Below are positions 31,519-41,987 of a stretch of DNA of 64,000 nt, piece by piece. Position numbers and translations under genes: made by a program. Numbering within the stretch: position 1 is the stretch's first letter; the number at the start of each line of letters is the position of its first letter. The DNA comes from Saprospiraceae bacterium. Lineage in GTDB: Bacteria > Bacteroidota > Bacteroidia > Chitinophagales > Saprospiraceae. Under the pieces are notes generated by a model, which saw only the letters and a program-made list of their open reading frames with translations, was not told the origin of the DNA and did no database searches. Where the stretch lies: the NCBI GenBank assembly GCA_022448945.1, contig JAKVCV010000013.1:121455-185454 (forward strand), given 5' to 3'.

Positions 31519-32249
31519 CAATTGCAGGTTACGATGGAAGTTCTGGTGCAGGACTTACTGCTGATATAAAAACAATGGAACAAATTGGGGTTTATGGTTT
31601 ATCTGTTTGTACGGCTATAACTGTACAACACGAGTCTGTATTTAAAACGGTTAAATGGATTGACATAGACCTTATAAAACAACAAATAATTTTACTCATA
31701 CGTAAATATCCTATTGACTTCTGTAAAATTGGGTTAGTTGAAAACGAACAAATACTTCAAACTATTATACATTTATTGACAGATAATTGTCCTGATGTAA
31801 AAATTGTGTTGGATCCTGTATTTAGTGCTTCTGCTGGGTTCAATTTTGATTATAATTTAGGTTATAATGATTATCAGAATATACTTAACAAAATTTATCT
31901 TTTGACACCTAATGCCCATGAATTAGCACAAATAGGAGAGGATTCTAAAGACTTAATGTTAACCGCTAAGAAATTGATGCAGTATTGTAATGTGCTTTAT
32001 AAAGGAGGGCATAATGAAAACCAAAAAGGTACTGATATCTTATTCGAGGGTTCAAATATTCATATTCTTGAACCTAAAGAACAAATATATTATGAAAAAC
32101 ATGGTTCAGGTTGTGTTCTTTCAGCTGCCTTAGTTTCCTATTTAGCTTTGGGGTGTGAATTGTTGGATGCATCCAAATCTGCTAAAGATTATATTTCTTC
32201 ATTTTTAATTTCAAATGATCGCCTATTGGGATATCATTTTTTGAAATAA
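31482..32249 (+). CDS. thiD: Hydroxymethylpyrimidine/phosphomethylpyrimidine kinase
   Basis: '[39 protein letters not shown]', '[13 protein letters not shown]', '[19 protein letters not shown]'; ATG at 31482 preferred. Confidence 0.92.
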   Translation: [255 protein letters not shown]

Positions 32250-32272
32250 CTTCATTTTTATTTTTCAAATAA

Positions 32273-33331
32273 ATGGCCAGACAAAGTAACCACGAAGAAT
32301 CGGTATTATCAAAAAAACAAATTTCTTGGAAGAAAGATGCATTAGAACTAGCCATAGGATTGGTAGAAAAGTATTCAGAGATTGACTCGGACTATTTTTT
32401 TGAACCTAATTTATTAGATGCAGCCTTTGAAAATGTGATGAAACAAAATTGGTGGAAACGCCCTAGGAATTTCATTTTAATTACAGGCTTTGGTTATGCG
32501 CTAGGTCAATCACTTGTCGATAGGCTTGGTTTTGAATGGATAGTTTATAAAGACTATCAAGGAAAAGATATTGCGGTAAAACATCAAAAATCTGGAATTA
32601 TTTGTTTTCCCATATCTGCAGTCCGAAAGCGTATAAAAAGTAAAGATTATAGATTTATGGAGGTTTATACCTGTGATGTTGAAAGAGAATTGATTTCAAT
32701 AGCTAAAGAAATTGATAAATTGCAATTTATTTCACAGGGAAAGGATATTAATGCACATCTTAAATCAATAGAAAGCGCTTGTCAGGGAGGATGTAAATGG
32801 GTGCAACTTAGGTTGAAAAAGGTCTCATATGAGGAATACCTTGAAACAGCTATTGCAGCAAAAGAAATTTGTCAAAAACATCAGGTTAAACTTACAATCA
32901 ATGATAATACGCAAGTCGCACTTGAGTCAAAAGCTGATGGTTTACATCTTGGCAAACAAGATATGTCCCCTTCAGAGGCTAGAAAGATAGTTGGTGATAT
33001 TATAATAGGAGGGACTGCCAATACCTGGGAGGATATTGTATATTTAGCTGAACAAAAGGTTGATTATATAGGTCTTGGGCCATTTCGGTTTACTAATACT
33101 AAAGAAACACTTAGTCCTATACTTGGAATAGAAGGATATGATAAGTTATTGCAAAAAATGAAAATTGCTAAGATTGATATTCCAGTCCTTGCTATAGGTG
33201 GTATTGAGTTAGAAGATATTCAATATATAGTAGATATAGGGGTATGGGGTATAGCTGTTTCTGGTTTATTAGTTAATGCAAAAGATAAAAAGAAAGTTTG
33301 TGATTCTATTTTTAATCAATTGGTAAATTAA
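32273..33331 (+). CDS. thiE: DUF3806-like domain fused to thiamine-phosphate synthase
   Basis: N-terminal ~145 aa 'GFGYALGQSLVDRLGFEWIVYKDYQGKDIAVKHQKSGIICFPISAVRKRI' (DUF3806-like), then 'FISQGKDINAHLKSIESACQGGCKWVQLRLKK', 'LTINDNTQVALESKADGLHLGKQDM', 'IGLGPFRFTNTKE'. Confidence 0.8.
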   Translation: MARQSNHEESVLSKKQISWKKDALELAIGLVEKYSEIDSDYFFEPNLLDAAFENVMKQNWWKRPRNFILITGFGYALGQSLVDRLGFEWIVYKDYQGKDIAVKHQKSGIICFPISAVRKRIKSKDYRFMEVYTCDVERELISIAKEIDKLQFISQGKDINAHLKSIESACQGGCKWVQLRLKKVSYEEYLETAIAAKEICQKHQVKLTINDNTQVALESKADGLHLGKQDMSPSEARKIVGDIIIGGTANTWEDIVYLAEQKVDYIGLGPFRFTNTKETLSPILGIEGYDKLLQKMKIAKIDIPVLAIGGIELEDIQYIVDIGVWGIAVSGLLVNAKDKKKVCDSIFNQLVN

Positions 33332-33341
33332 TAATCATACA

Positions 33342-34631
33342 TTATTTATGAACAAGATCCAGGCCTGCACAAATTTTTTGGGCCGCAACTTCGAGTTCAT
33401 TGTCAGTATGTGCAGCAGACACAAAACCTACCTCATAACCAGAAGGCCCTAAATAAATCCCTTTGTCAAGTAAAAATGCATGAAGAACTTTGAATTTTTC
33501 CATACTTGCAGGATCTATCTGGTCAGCTCGTCGGATTTCTTTTCTGGTAAATGCTATCCAAAAAATAGAAGCTATTGTATTTATATTTACTTCATAACCT
33601 TTAGAATCACAATGGTTTTGTATGTTGAGAACAAAGTTTTTGGTTTTATTTTCTAATTCATCATAAAATCCATTCTGAAGCAATTGAGTAGCTGCAGTAT
33701 AACCTGCTGCCATAGCTACAGGATTTCCAGATAGTGTTCCTGCCTGATAAACCCCTCCATCAGGTGCAACATGTCCCATAATCTTATGACTTGCCGCATA
33801 AGCTCCAACAGGCATACCTCCTCCAATAATTTTGCCGAAAGTAATGATATCTGGCTGGATATTATAATGACCTGCTGCACCGTCAAAGCCAACACGAAAA
33901 CCTGAGATTACTTCATCAAAAATAAGTAAAACATCATAACGGCTACAAAGGCTCCTGAGTTCTTTTAGATATGTTTCTCGTTGAAGTAATAGGCCATTAT
34001 TTGCTGGAACAGCTTCTATAATTACACATGCAATTTTGGATGCATGTAATTTAAAAGTAGTTTCAAGCGCTTTTAGATCGTCTAGAGGTAAAACAATTGT
34101 TTCATTGGCAAAAGCAGCAGGAATTCCTGAAGAGCTACTCACACCAAACGTTGCCAAACCTGAACCAGCTTTTACTAGTAAAGAATCAAAATGACCATGA
34201 TAGCAACCATCAAATTTAATGATCTTATCTTTCCCTGTAACACCTCTTGCCAAACGAATAGCTGACATTACAGCTTCAGTACCTGAGCTTACAAAACGTA
34301 ACTTATCGATGAATCGGTTGTTTTTAAGTATTAATCCCCCTAATTTATTCTCCCAACTTGTTGGTGTTCCAAAAGAAGTTCCATGGGCTACAGTTTCGAT
34401 TATTACTTCACGGATCTTATCATTATTGTGGCCTAAAATAAGTGGTCCCCAGGAACAGCAAAAGTCAGTAAATTGGTTGTCATCTTCATCCCAAATCTGA
34501 GCACCTAATCCTCTTTTTATGAATAAAGGAGTTCCTTTTACTGATTTAAAAGCCCTCACCGGAGAGCTTACTCCTCCAGGGAAATATTGTTTTGCCTCTT
34601 TGAATAATTCTTCAGAAAATTTGCGATTCAT
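33342..34631 (-). CDS. hemL: Glutamate-1-semialdehyde 2,1-aminomutase
   Basis: 'YFPGGVSSPVRAFKSV', 'RFVSSGTEAVMSAIRLARG', 'LIFDEVISGFRVGFDGAAGHY', 'ITFGKIIGGGMPVGAY', 'YQAGTLSGNPVAMAAG'. Confidence 0.96.
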   Translation of the reverse strand: MNRKFSEELFKEAKQYFPGGVSSPVRAFKSVKGTPLFIKRGLGAQIWDEDDNQFTDFCCSWGPLILGHNNDKIREVIIETVAHGTSFGTPTSWENKLGGLILKNNRFIDKLRFVSSGTEAVMSAIRLARGVTGKDKIIKFDGCYHGHFDSLLVKAGSGLATFGVSSSSGIPAAFANETIVLPLDDLKALETTFKLHASKIACVIIEAVPANNGLLLQRETYLKELRSLCSRYDVLLIFDEVISGFRVGFDGAAGHYNIQPDIITFGKIIGGGMPVGAYAASHKIMGHVAPDGGVYQAGTLSGNPVAMAAGYTAATQLLQNGFYDELENKTKNFVLNIQNHCDSKGYEVNINTIASIFWIAFTRKEIRRADQIDPASMEKFKVLHAFLLDKGIYLGPSGYEVGFVSAAHTDNELEVAAQKICAGLDLVHK

Positions 34632-34729
34632 TATCTTAATTTATATGATAAAATATAGAATTTTATATTTATATGTAGGTTGCAAAGATGTAAAAAACGA
34701 TTGGTTTTTTTATTTATTTTTTTGAAACA

Positions 34730-36271
34730 TTAAGTTTGATCTTTAAAAGAATCATAAATTAAGTCATCACTATTATCAATAAGGTTGTCATCAACTTGTT
34801 TCGGATATAATTTAGTGAATAAAATTCCAGCCAAAATTGAGCATAAAAAAGAAGGTGCCAAAACATCTAATTTTTCAATATATGGACCTATTCCTTCCAT
34901 CTCCATGATGCCAAACTTGAAAAGTGGTACACACAAAAAACCTGTGACCATAGAAGCTATAGCGCCTTTTTCCGAGTAGGGTTTCCAAAATAAACAGAGA
35001 ATTGTAACGGGGCAAAATGTTGCAGCAATTCCAGACCATCCAAATATTACAAACCAAAAAACAGTTCTATCTGGAGTTAAAATAGCTACTGCCATGGCAA
35101 TGGCCAATGCAGCCAATGCCATTACCAATGTTACATATCTAGACATTGAAGTTAAATCACCATCTTTTAGGTCTGGACGTCTTATTTTTTGATAAAAATC
35201 TCTTGTAATTGCACTTGATGCAAGTATAAGTAATGAGTCAATTGTTGACATGATCGCAGATAAAATAATAGCAATATATATAGCAATAATGATGGTTGGG
35301 AAACTATATTCTATTAATTGAATGATTACATCTTCTCCTCCAGTTCCCAATATAACCTCTGGATCTTGCCCAGTTTCAGTAAATAGGTATCTACCTAATA
35401 AGCCAATTGTTACAGCTGCCGCATCTGTTAATAGTGTAAAAATGATTGCTACCCATTTTCCTTTGTCTATTTCAGAATCATTTTTAATAGAAATGAATCT
35501 CACATAGATCTGAGGAGACCCTAAGAAACCAAGACCAATCGTAACAAAGCCAAGAATAGCAAAAATATTCATCCATGGGTTTGGGTCATTACCCCAAATA
35601 TTAGTTAGATCTGGATCTATAGCATGCAAGCCACTTACGATACCATCACCATTTGTAATACTCCACCAGGCTATGACAGGTAGAGTCACTAAGCCCAAAA
35701 ACATTAAAATTCCCTGAAATAGATCGGACCAAACAGCAGCAACAAAGCCTCCGATAAATATATAAGCAAGGACTATAAAAAAGCCAAGTAATGCTCCAGT
35801 GAAGTAATTAAGTTCTAATAAAGATTCAAAGGCTTTACCAGTAGCATCGATTTGTGCACTTACATAAATGACTACAAAAACAGCAAGTGCAACGGCAGCT
35901 AACACCCTTATTGTATGTGTTTTAGCATTGAAATGGCTCTCTAGAAAATCTGGTACGGTAATAGATTCATATTTGTCAGTTAGTCTTTTGAATGGTTTGG
36001 CCATAAACCACCAGGAAATGCCTACACCGAGTAATTCTCCTACTACCACCCAGTATGCTGAAAGTCCTGCAATTGCTCCCATACCAGTTAACCCCAACAA
36101 TAACCAACCGGATTCTCCCGTAGCACGTGCAGAAAAAGCGGCAGCCCAATACCCTATATTCTTGCCACCAACGTAAAAATCACTAAGTCCTTTTACACGT
36201 CTAGACGCCATTAATCCAATAAAAAATAATATGGCAAAGTAAATACCAAGAACAATGAATTTTGTGAGCAT
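34730..36271 (-). CDS. putP: Sodium:solute symporter, sodium/proline symporter-like
   Basis: 'DFYVGGKNIGYWAAAFSARATGESGWLLLGLTGMGAIAG', 'SAIMSTIDSLLILASSAITRDFY'; multiple TM helices. Confidence 0.85.
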   Translation of the reverse strand: MLTKFIVLGIYFAILFFIGLMASRRVKGLSDFYVGGKNIGYWAAAFSARATGESGWLLLGLTGMGAIAGLSAYWVVVGELLGVGISWWFMAKPFKRLTDKYESITVPDFLESHFNAKTHTIRVLAAVALAVFVVIYVSAQIDATGKAFESLLELNYFTGALLGFFIVLAYIFIGGFVAAVWSDLFQGILMFLGLVTLPVIAWWSITNGDGIVSGLHAIDPDLTNIWGNDPNPWMNIFAILGFVTIGLGFLGSPQIYVRFISIKNDSEIDKGKWVAIIFTLLTDAAAVTIGLLGRYLFTETGQDPEVILGTGGEDVIIQLIEYSFPTIIIAIYIAIILSAIMSTIDSLLILASSAITRDFYQKIRRPDLKDGDLTSMSRYVTLVMALAALAIAMAVAILTPDRTVFWFVIFGWSGIAATFCPVTILCLFWKPYSEKGAIASMVTGFLCVPLFKFGIMEMEGIGPYIEKLDVLAPSFLCSILAGILFTKLYPKQVDDNLIDNSDDLIYDSFKDQT

Positions 36272-36459
36272 TGGGAGTAGGATTTAATTTTTTGTGTTTA
36301 TTAGATTATCTAACTTTGTAATTAAATGTAATATACAAGTTTTGAGTTTTCCTTTGATTTTATTTTTAAACTATTTTATTATTATTAATATTTTAAACTT
36401 TGTTCATTTATACTTGTTTATTTTTTCATAGATAGTTTTATTATTACAAAAAACATAAA

Positions 36460-37482
36460 ATGTATAAACACGCCTTATTTTTATTTGTTCTTGTATTATA
36501 TACAAATTATATTGTTGGACAAAAAGTTATAACATCATTTGACGACACTCCGCAATCGCTAAAACCTAATTATTCAAATTTAAATAATTGGTGTGCCCAC
36601 CCTGATAAAGAAGATAAATCGGATTTAATTCCCAGACCTTTACGTAAAGAGACAAATGATTTGTCAGATCAAGTAGATGTCTTTTTTATACATCCTACAA
36701 TGTATTTGGACGATCCTAAAAATGAATTTTTGTGGAATGCCGATATCGATGATAAAAAAATGAATAAAAAAGTTGATAATAAACCTATAAAATATCAGGC
36801 TAGTATATTCAATTTGGCAGGAAGGGTATACGCACCACGCTATAGGCAGGCTCATATTCGTAGTTTTTATAGAAATTATAAATCTGATGGTAAAAAGGCA
36901 CTTATATTGGCATATCAGGATGTAAGAAGTGCTTTTATTCATTACTTGAAAAATTATAATAATGGTCGTCCTTTTATTTTAGCAGGACATAGCCAGGGCG
37001 CTTTACATTTGATTAGTTTACTTAAAGAAATGATAGATGGCAAGGACTTGCAAAAAAAATTAATCGCTGCTTATGTGATAGGATGGGGAGTAAAAAAGAA
37101 TGAATTCAAAACCATACCATTGGGAAATAGTCCCGATCAAACTGGATGCTATCTAACTTGGCGAACATATTCACGAGGATATTTGCCTTCATATTTAGAT
37201 ACAAATGATGTATGTGTAAATCCAATAAATTGGAAATCGAATAATAGCTATGCATCTTATAAAGAGAATAAAGGATCTATTTTATTTGGTTTTAATGTGG
37301 TTCGAAAACATTTGTTTGATGCACAGGTTAACGGTTCAGTCTTATGGGTTGGTAAACCAAATTTATTTTTAGGGGGGTTATTTGAAAGAGAAAATTATCA
37401 TATCGGTGATTTAAATTTGTTTTATTTGAGTGTAAGAAGAAATGCTGTCTTGAGAGCAAAAAAATATTTGACTGAGAACTAA
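36460..37482 (+). CDS. DUF3089-like secreted alpha/beta hydrolase
   Basis: Signal peptide; 'VDVFFIHPTMYLDD', 'ARGRVYAPRYRQAH'-like 'AGRVYAPRYRQAHIRSFY', nucleophile elbow 'FILAGHSQGALHL'. Confidence 0.82.
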   Translation: MYKHALFLFVLVLYTNYIVGQKVITSFDDTPQSLKPNYSNLNNWCAHPDKEDKSDLIPRPLRKETNDLSDQVDVFFIHPTMYLDDPKNEFLWNADIDDKKMNKKVDNKPIKYQASIFNLAGRVYAPRYRQAHIRSFYRNYKSDGKKALILAYQDVRSAFIHYLKNYNNGRPFILAGHSQGALHLISLLKEMIDGKDLQKKLIAAYVIGWGVKKNEFKTIPLGNSPDQTGCYLTWRTYSRGYLPSYLDTNDVCVNPINWKSNNSYASYKENKGSILFGFNVVRKHLFDAQVNGSVLWVGKPNLFLGGLFERENYHIGDLNLFYLSVRRNAVLRAKKYLTEN

Positions 37483-37517
37483 AATATTTGATAAAGTTCT
37501 ATTCTGATCACAAATAA

Positions 37518-37988
37518 TTACCAGAATTTGAATGGATGGCTAACCAAACTTGAATTAAAGTATCTGGTATCTTCTGAGACCTCTTTACTAACCCAGTTGG
37601 GGATTATTATTTCTTGGTGTTCACTTTTAAGTTCAACCTCTGCAATTATTAAACCTTCGTTGTCACCACTAAATTCATCAACTTCCCATCTAAGCCCATT
37701 AAAAACTATTGTATACCGTGATTTTGAAATGATGGCACCCAAACACATTTCAATCATTTCTCTTGCATCGTTTAAAGGAATGGTATATTCAAATTCTTTT
37801 CTTATAATTCCTTCATTTTTACTTTTTATAGTCAAAAAACCCTGATTTGCCTTTATACGAATACGAACTGTTCGTTCTGCTCCTTTAGAAAGATATCCCT
37901 GTATGATACATTCAGGATTATGTTCTTTTTTTATTTCTGACCATAGATTATGGTGTACTAAAAATTTGCGTTCTATTTCTGTAGCCAT
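37518..37988 (-). CDS. CYTH domain protein (triphosphate tunnel metalloenzyme family)
   Basis: 'MATEIERKFLV', 'IIQGYLSKGAERTVRIRIKANQGFLTIKSK', 'WEVDEFSGDNEGLIIAEVEL'. Confidence 0.93.
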   Translation of the reverse strand: MATEIERKFLVHHNLWSEIKKEHNPECIIQGYLSKGAERTVRIRIKANQGFLTIKSKNEGIIRKEFEYTIPLNDAREMIEMCLGAIISKSRYTIVFNGLRWEVDEFSGDNEGLIIAEVELKSEHQEIIIPNWVSKEVSEDTRYFNSSLVSHPFKFW

Positions 37989-38067
37989 AAATTATATCGT
38001 GGTATTTTGCAAGGATTTATAGGTACTGATAATACTGTTATTTGTTATAAATTGATGGGAAGAAATA

Positions 38068-39027
38068 TCAATTTTGAATTCTATTGAATAAGATGGTCTG
38101 AAAATCATCTATGAGTTCTAAACTCTTTCGACTAATATTTTCAATCGGGTACGATAAACGGCCTAATGAGTGCTCGAAAACCAAAAAAGCAGCATCTTCA
38201 CTTACATACCATTGTCCAACTTGAGATATATGTTGATCTTCGAATATTTTAAGGCTTCCATCTTCATTAAGATATAGTGTGTAATCAGAACTTCCAACTT
38301 CTTTATCTCCAACATTAGCTAATGCCCATGCACCTATAATCTTATGCTCTATTTGTTGATTTGAGGGGGCTTTTGACTCGTTATTTGTTTTTTCCAAGAT
38401 ATAAGAGCCATATTGGTCTGTAAATTGAAGTTTGTTTTTTTTAAGGAAGTTAATATCGATAGTTTGAGTATTATTATCATTTGATAGTGTTAGTTTAGTA
38501 TTATTATCATTTAACACCCAACGTCCAAGGCGTACCTTTTCATTCACTTTTTCACGGTATGAACTATTTTTAAAGAAATGAAAAGTGAGATTTTTTTCAT
38601 TATAGTTATAACAACTATCTTCAATTTGAACTATTGACCATTCACCTCTTAATTTTTTTCTTGCCTTATTATGATTTATAGATTTTATCTTTAAATTTCG
38701 TGTTAGAACAAAGCCATTGTCTTTGTTAGAAAGCCCTAAAAATAAAGGGCTTATGTAATTAATGACAAAGTGTTCGGAAATGATATTATCTTTTTCAGAG
38801 ATGGTAATTACTTTCTTTTTTTTGGAATATTCCCAATTATTAATCTCAGTATTTTCTTTAGAAAATGCTATTTCCAGTGTACCGTTTTTCTTAAAGAAAT
38901 ATGAACGTTCAAAAGTCGTATCTTTAGTTTCTATTTTCCAATTACCTACAATTCTTTGTTTTGTACTACAAGAAGAAATACTCCAGATAAACAGCAGAAA
39001 GCCCAAATTTATAAGTAAGTTTTTCAT
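38068..39027 (-). CDS. Hypothetical lipoprotein with repeated lipocalin-like segments
   Basis: Lipobox 'MKNLLINLGFLLFIWSISSCS'; three 'GNWKIE / GEWSIV / GAWALAN' repeats with FF/YLNEDGSL motifs. Confidence 0.6.
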   Translation of the reverse strand: MKNLLINLGFLLFIWSISSCSTKQRIVGNWKIETKDTTFERSYFFKKNGTLEIAFSKENTEINNWEYSKKKKVITISEKDNIISEHFVINYISPLFLGLSNKDNGFVLTRNLKIKSINHNKARKKLRGEWSIVQIEDSCYNYNEKNLTFHFFKNSSYREKVNEKVRLGRWVLNDNNTKLTLSNDNNTQTIDINFLKKNKLQFTDQYGSYILEKTNNESKAPSNQQIEHKIIGAWALANVGDKEVGSSDYTLYLNEDGSLKIFEDQHISQVGQWYVSEDAAFLVFEHSLGRLSYPIENISRKSLELIDDFQTILFNRIQN

Positions 39028-39105
39028 TTTATTTATAGTGTAATTCAAATTATGAGTTAGGAGAAAACAAAAAAAATGTCAGATATCTATTTAATGATAG
39101 CAATT

Positions 39106-39663
39106 TTAATGCTCTTGATTAGTAAGGTAACTAAATTTATAATGTTTAAGAAATACTTTCTTTCCTTTTTCAGTTTTTGAAAAATCAGTATAAACGAGTT
39201 CAACACCACTAAAAAGTTCAAGAACAGGCCGTTTATGAGGAGTTAAAATTACAAGATTTTGGCTGTGTTGAAAAAGTTGAATAACAAGATCATAAAGTTT
39301 TTCTTTAGGACATAAATGCATAGCAAAACTACAAATAATACAACTATACTTTCCAGCCATCTTCCCTTTAATAATATCGTTAAAAGACCATTTATAACAT
39401 TCTTTATTTAGGTTTTTTTTATATAGATGGTGTGTATAAGGATCACTAGCTTTATAGTTGTCATAATTTAAAGATCTTAATATTAAACTAACCTCGCCAC
39501 CACCAGTACAAAAATCCAGGACTGAAGTATAGTCTAATTTTTGTGAATTATTAATAATTAATTCTCGGATCTGTTCAATATGAGGGTTTTTATATTCATT
39601 ACCGTAATCCTGGTAATACTTATCTACTCCTAGTTGTTCATATAGATTACGTATATGCTTCAT
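39106..39663 (-). CDS. Class I SAM-dependent methyltransferase-like protein
   Basis: 'SVLDFCTGGGEVSLILRSL' motif I; 'YSCIICSFAMHLCPKEKL'. Confidence 0.75.
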   Translation of the reverse strand: MKHIRNLYEQLGVDKYYQDYGNEYKNPHIEQIRELIINNSQKLDYTSVLDFCTGGGEVSLILRSLNYDNYKASDPYTHHLYKKNLNKECYKWSFNDIIKGKMAGKYSCIICSFAMHLCPKEKLYDLVIQLFQHSQNLVILTPHKRPVLELFSGVELVYTDFSKTEKGKKVFLKHYKFSYLTNQEH

Positions 39664-39817
39664 TGTAGATTATTAGGTATAAAAAATATAACATTTCAGC
39701 TGTATATGTTTCTGATATTATTAAAAGTAAAAAAAAGGAGATTAAATTCATGCACCTAATTTATCTTTTGCTATATTGATTCAAAATTAACCAAAAAATT
39801 AATTAAATCAGTTTTTT

Positions 39818-40588
39818 ATGTTTGCAAAACATCTGTTGAAGGATAAAATTATATTAATAACTGGCGGAAGAAGTGGTATCGGGTACCAAATAGCAACTTC
39901 CTGTTTGTCCTATGGAGCTACTGTATATATATGTTCTAGGAAAGAGGATAAGTTGAAAATTGCTGCAGATAAATTGAATGAAATTGGAACTTGTTATCAT
40001 ATTGCAGGTGACATTCGAGATATTGAGCGTGTTCAGGAAATCGCAGAATATATTAAGGAAAAGTCTGGTCGGTTAGATATTCTGGTAAATAATGCTGGAG
40101 GTCAGTTTCCATCTCCTGCTGAAGATATTAGTTATAACGGCTGGAATTCAGTCATCAATAATAATCTTAACGGTACTTGGTATGTTACTCAAACTATGGC
40201 AAAAACATTCTTTATTCCTCAAAAAAATGGGAATATCGTTAATATTATTGCCAATATTTTCAGAGGTTTTCCAGGAATGGTACATACTGGTGCAGCACGG
40301 GCTGGTGTTGAGAATATGACTAAGACACTTGCAGTGGAATGGTGTAAGCATAATATTAATATCAATGCAGTTGCTCCTGGCATAATTAAGTCTACTGGAT
40401 TGGGTCAATATCCAGATGAACTGCTAGAAGGCGTGAGTGATAGAATTCCTCTTAAAAGACTAGGTACTACTAAGGAAGTTGCAGATTTATCAATATTTCT
40501 CATGAGCCCTATGGCAGGCTTTATTACTGGTGAAACAGTATATATCGATGGTGGTCATCGTTTATGGGGAGATCTTTTCGACTTTTAA
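39818..40588 (+). CDS. SDR family oxidoreductase (2,4-dienoyl-CoA reductase-like)
   Basis: 'IILITGGRSGIGYQIA', 'ILVNNAGGQFPSPAEDIS', 'GMVHTGAARAGVENMTKTLAVEW', 'INAVAPGIIKSTG'. Confidence 0.9.
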   Translation: MFAKHLLKDKIILITGGRSGIGYQIATSCLSYGATVYICSRKEDKLKIAADKLNEIGTCYHIAGDIRDIERVQEIAEYIKEKSGRLDILVNNAGGQFPSPAEDISYNGWNSVINNNLNGTWYVTQTMAKTFFIPQKNGNIVNIIANIFRGFPGMVHTGAARAGVENMTKTLAVEWCKHNININAVAPGIIKSTGLGQYPDELLEGVSDRIPLKRLGTTKEVADLSIFLMSPMAGFITGETVYIDGGHRLWGDLFDF

Positions 40589-40772
40589 GAGTTTTTATCA
40601 TTAAACAAATTTTAAAGACCATAAATCCGAAGGATTCTAATAAAGAAGTCTGAATCTTCATTTTTTTTCCTTAAATATTTTTTCTCATGTTACTTCTATT
40701 AAAATGAAGTTGAAAAACCCCATTAAATTTGAACCTTAAGAAATAATTCAAGGTCAATTTATTATTAAGCAT

Positions 40773-41921
40773 ATGAATTTATATAACGAAGAACATCAAC
40801 TTTTTAGACAATCAGTAAAGGATTTCCTAAAAAAGGAAGCAATGCCATATATAGATGATTGGGAAAAAGCAGGAGAAATACCCCGAACTATTTGGAAAAA
40901 ATTTGGAGATATGGGTTTTTTGGGTGTAAATATCCCAGAAAAATATGGTGGTAGTGGGCTTGATTTTGGATATCAGTCAATTCTTGTTGAAGAGACTTCT
41001 AAATGTTATTCAGGCGGCTTCAGTGCTGCTATTATAGGTCATATCTCATTGGCTATGGTTTACCTTGAACGTTTTGGAAGTGAATATATTAAAGAACGCT
41101 ATTTGCCGAAGAGTTGTTCTGGAGAATGGTTTGGTTGTTTAGGTGTAACAGAACCATTTGCTGGTTCTGATGTTGCTGGAATCAAAACTACTGCTGTTGC
41201 TGATGGAGATGACTATATTCTTAATGGTAGTAAAACTTTCATAACGAATGGTGTATTAAGTGATTTTTTGATTATTGCTGCAAAGACAAATCCCGAAATG
41301 AAATCAGCTGGTATTAGTCTTTTTGTTTTAGATAGATCAATGCCTGGAATATCTGCCCATAAACTTGATAAGTTGGGCTGGCATGCTTCCGATACTGCTG
41401 AAATTTCTATTCAGGATGTTCGTGTACCTGCAAAAAATATAATTGGTGAAGCGGGTATGGGTTTTTATTATATTATGCAAAATTTTGCATTGGAAAGACT
41501 AATTTTGGCAATTGGAGCTATAACTGCCTGTGAAACAGCTATTGCTTATACCCTTAAGTATATGTCTGAACGTAAGGCATTTGGTCGTCCAATTAATAAA
41601 TTTCAGGTTTTGCGTCATAGAATGGCACAACTTGCTAGTGAAACTACTATGTTAAAATCTTTTAATTCCACTATTTCAGTTGCTTTCAATCAATCGAAAA
41701 ATGTTGTTAAAGAGTGTGCTATGGCAAAGTTGCTATGTACAGAGCTATCGGATAAAGTAATGACTGAGTGCCTACAGTGTTTTGGGGGTTATGGATATAT
41801 GGAAGATTATAGAATGGCTAGAATGTTTAGGGATAGTAGATTAGGTACTATAGGAGGTGGCACTTCAGAAATAATGCGCGAATTAATATCTAAAATGGTA
41901 ATTGATGATGTTAGTTACTAA
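40773..41921 (+). CDS. Acyl-CoA dehydrogenase (copy 1)
   Basis: 'LGVTEPFAGSDVAGIKTTA', 'NGSKTFITNG', 'MSERKAFGRPINKFQVLRHRMA', 'QCFGGYGYMEDYRMARMFRDSRLGTIGGGTSEIM'. Confidence 0.95.
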   Translation: MNLYNEEHQLFRQSVKDFLKKEAMPYIDDWEKAGEIPRTIWKKFGDMGFLGVNIPEKYGGSGLDFGYQSILVEETSKCYSGGFSAAIIGHISLAMVYLERFGSEYIKERYLPKSCSGEWFGCLGVTEPFAGSDVAGIKTTAVADGDDYILNGSKTFITNGVLSDFLIIAAKTNPEMKSAGISLFVLDRSMPGISAHKLDKLGWHASDTAEISIQDVRVPAKNIIGEAGMGFYYIMQNFALERLILAIGAITACETAIAYTLKYMSERKAFGRPINKFQVLRHRMAQLASETTMLKSFNSTISVAFNQSKNVVKECAMAKLLCTELSDKVMTECLQCFGGYGYMEDYRMARMFRDSRLGTIGGGTSEIMRELISKMVIDDVSY

Positions 41922-41987
41922 ATAATACATTTTTATTGTCTCATTTTTTAATTAATAAAACTTATTTAAATACAATTAATCATAATT

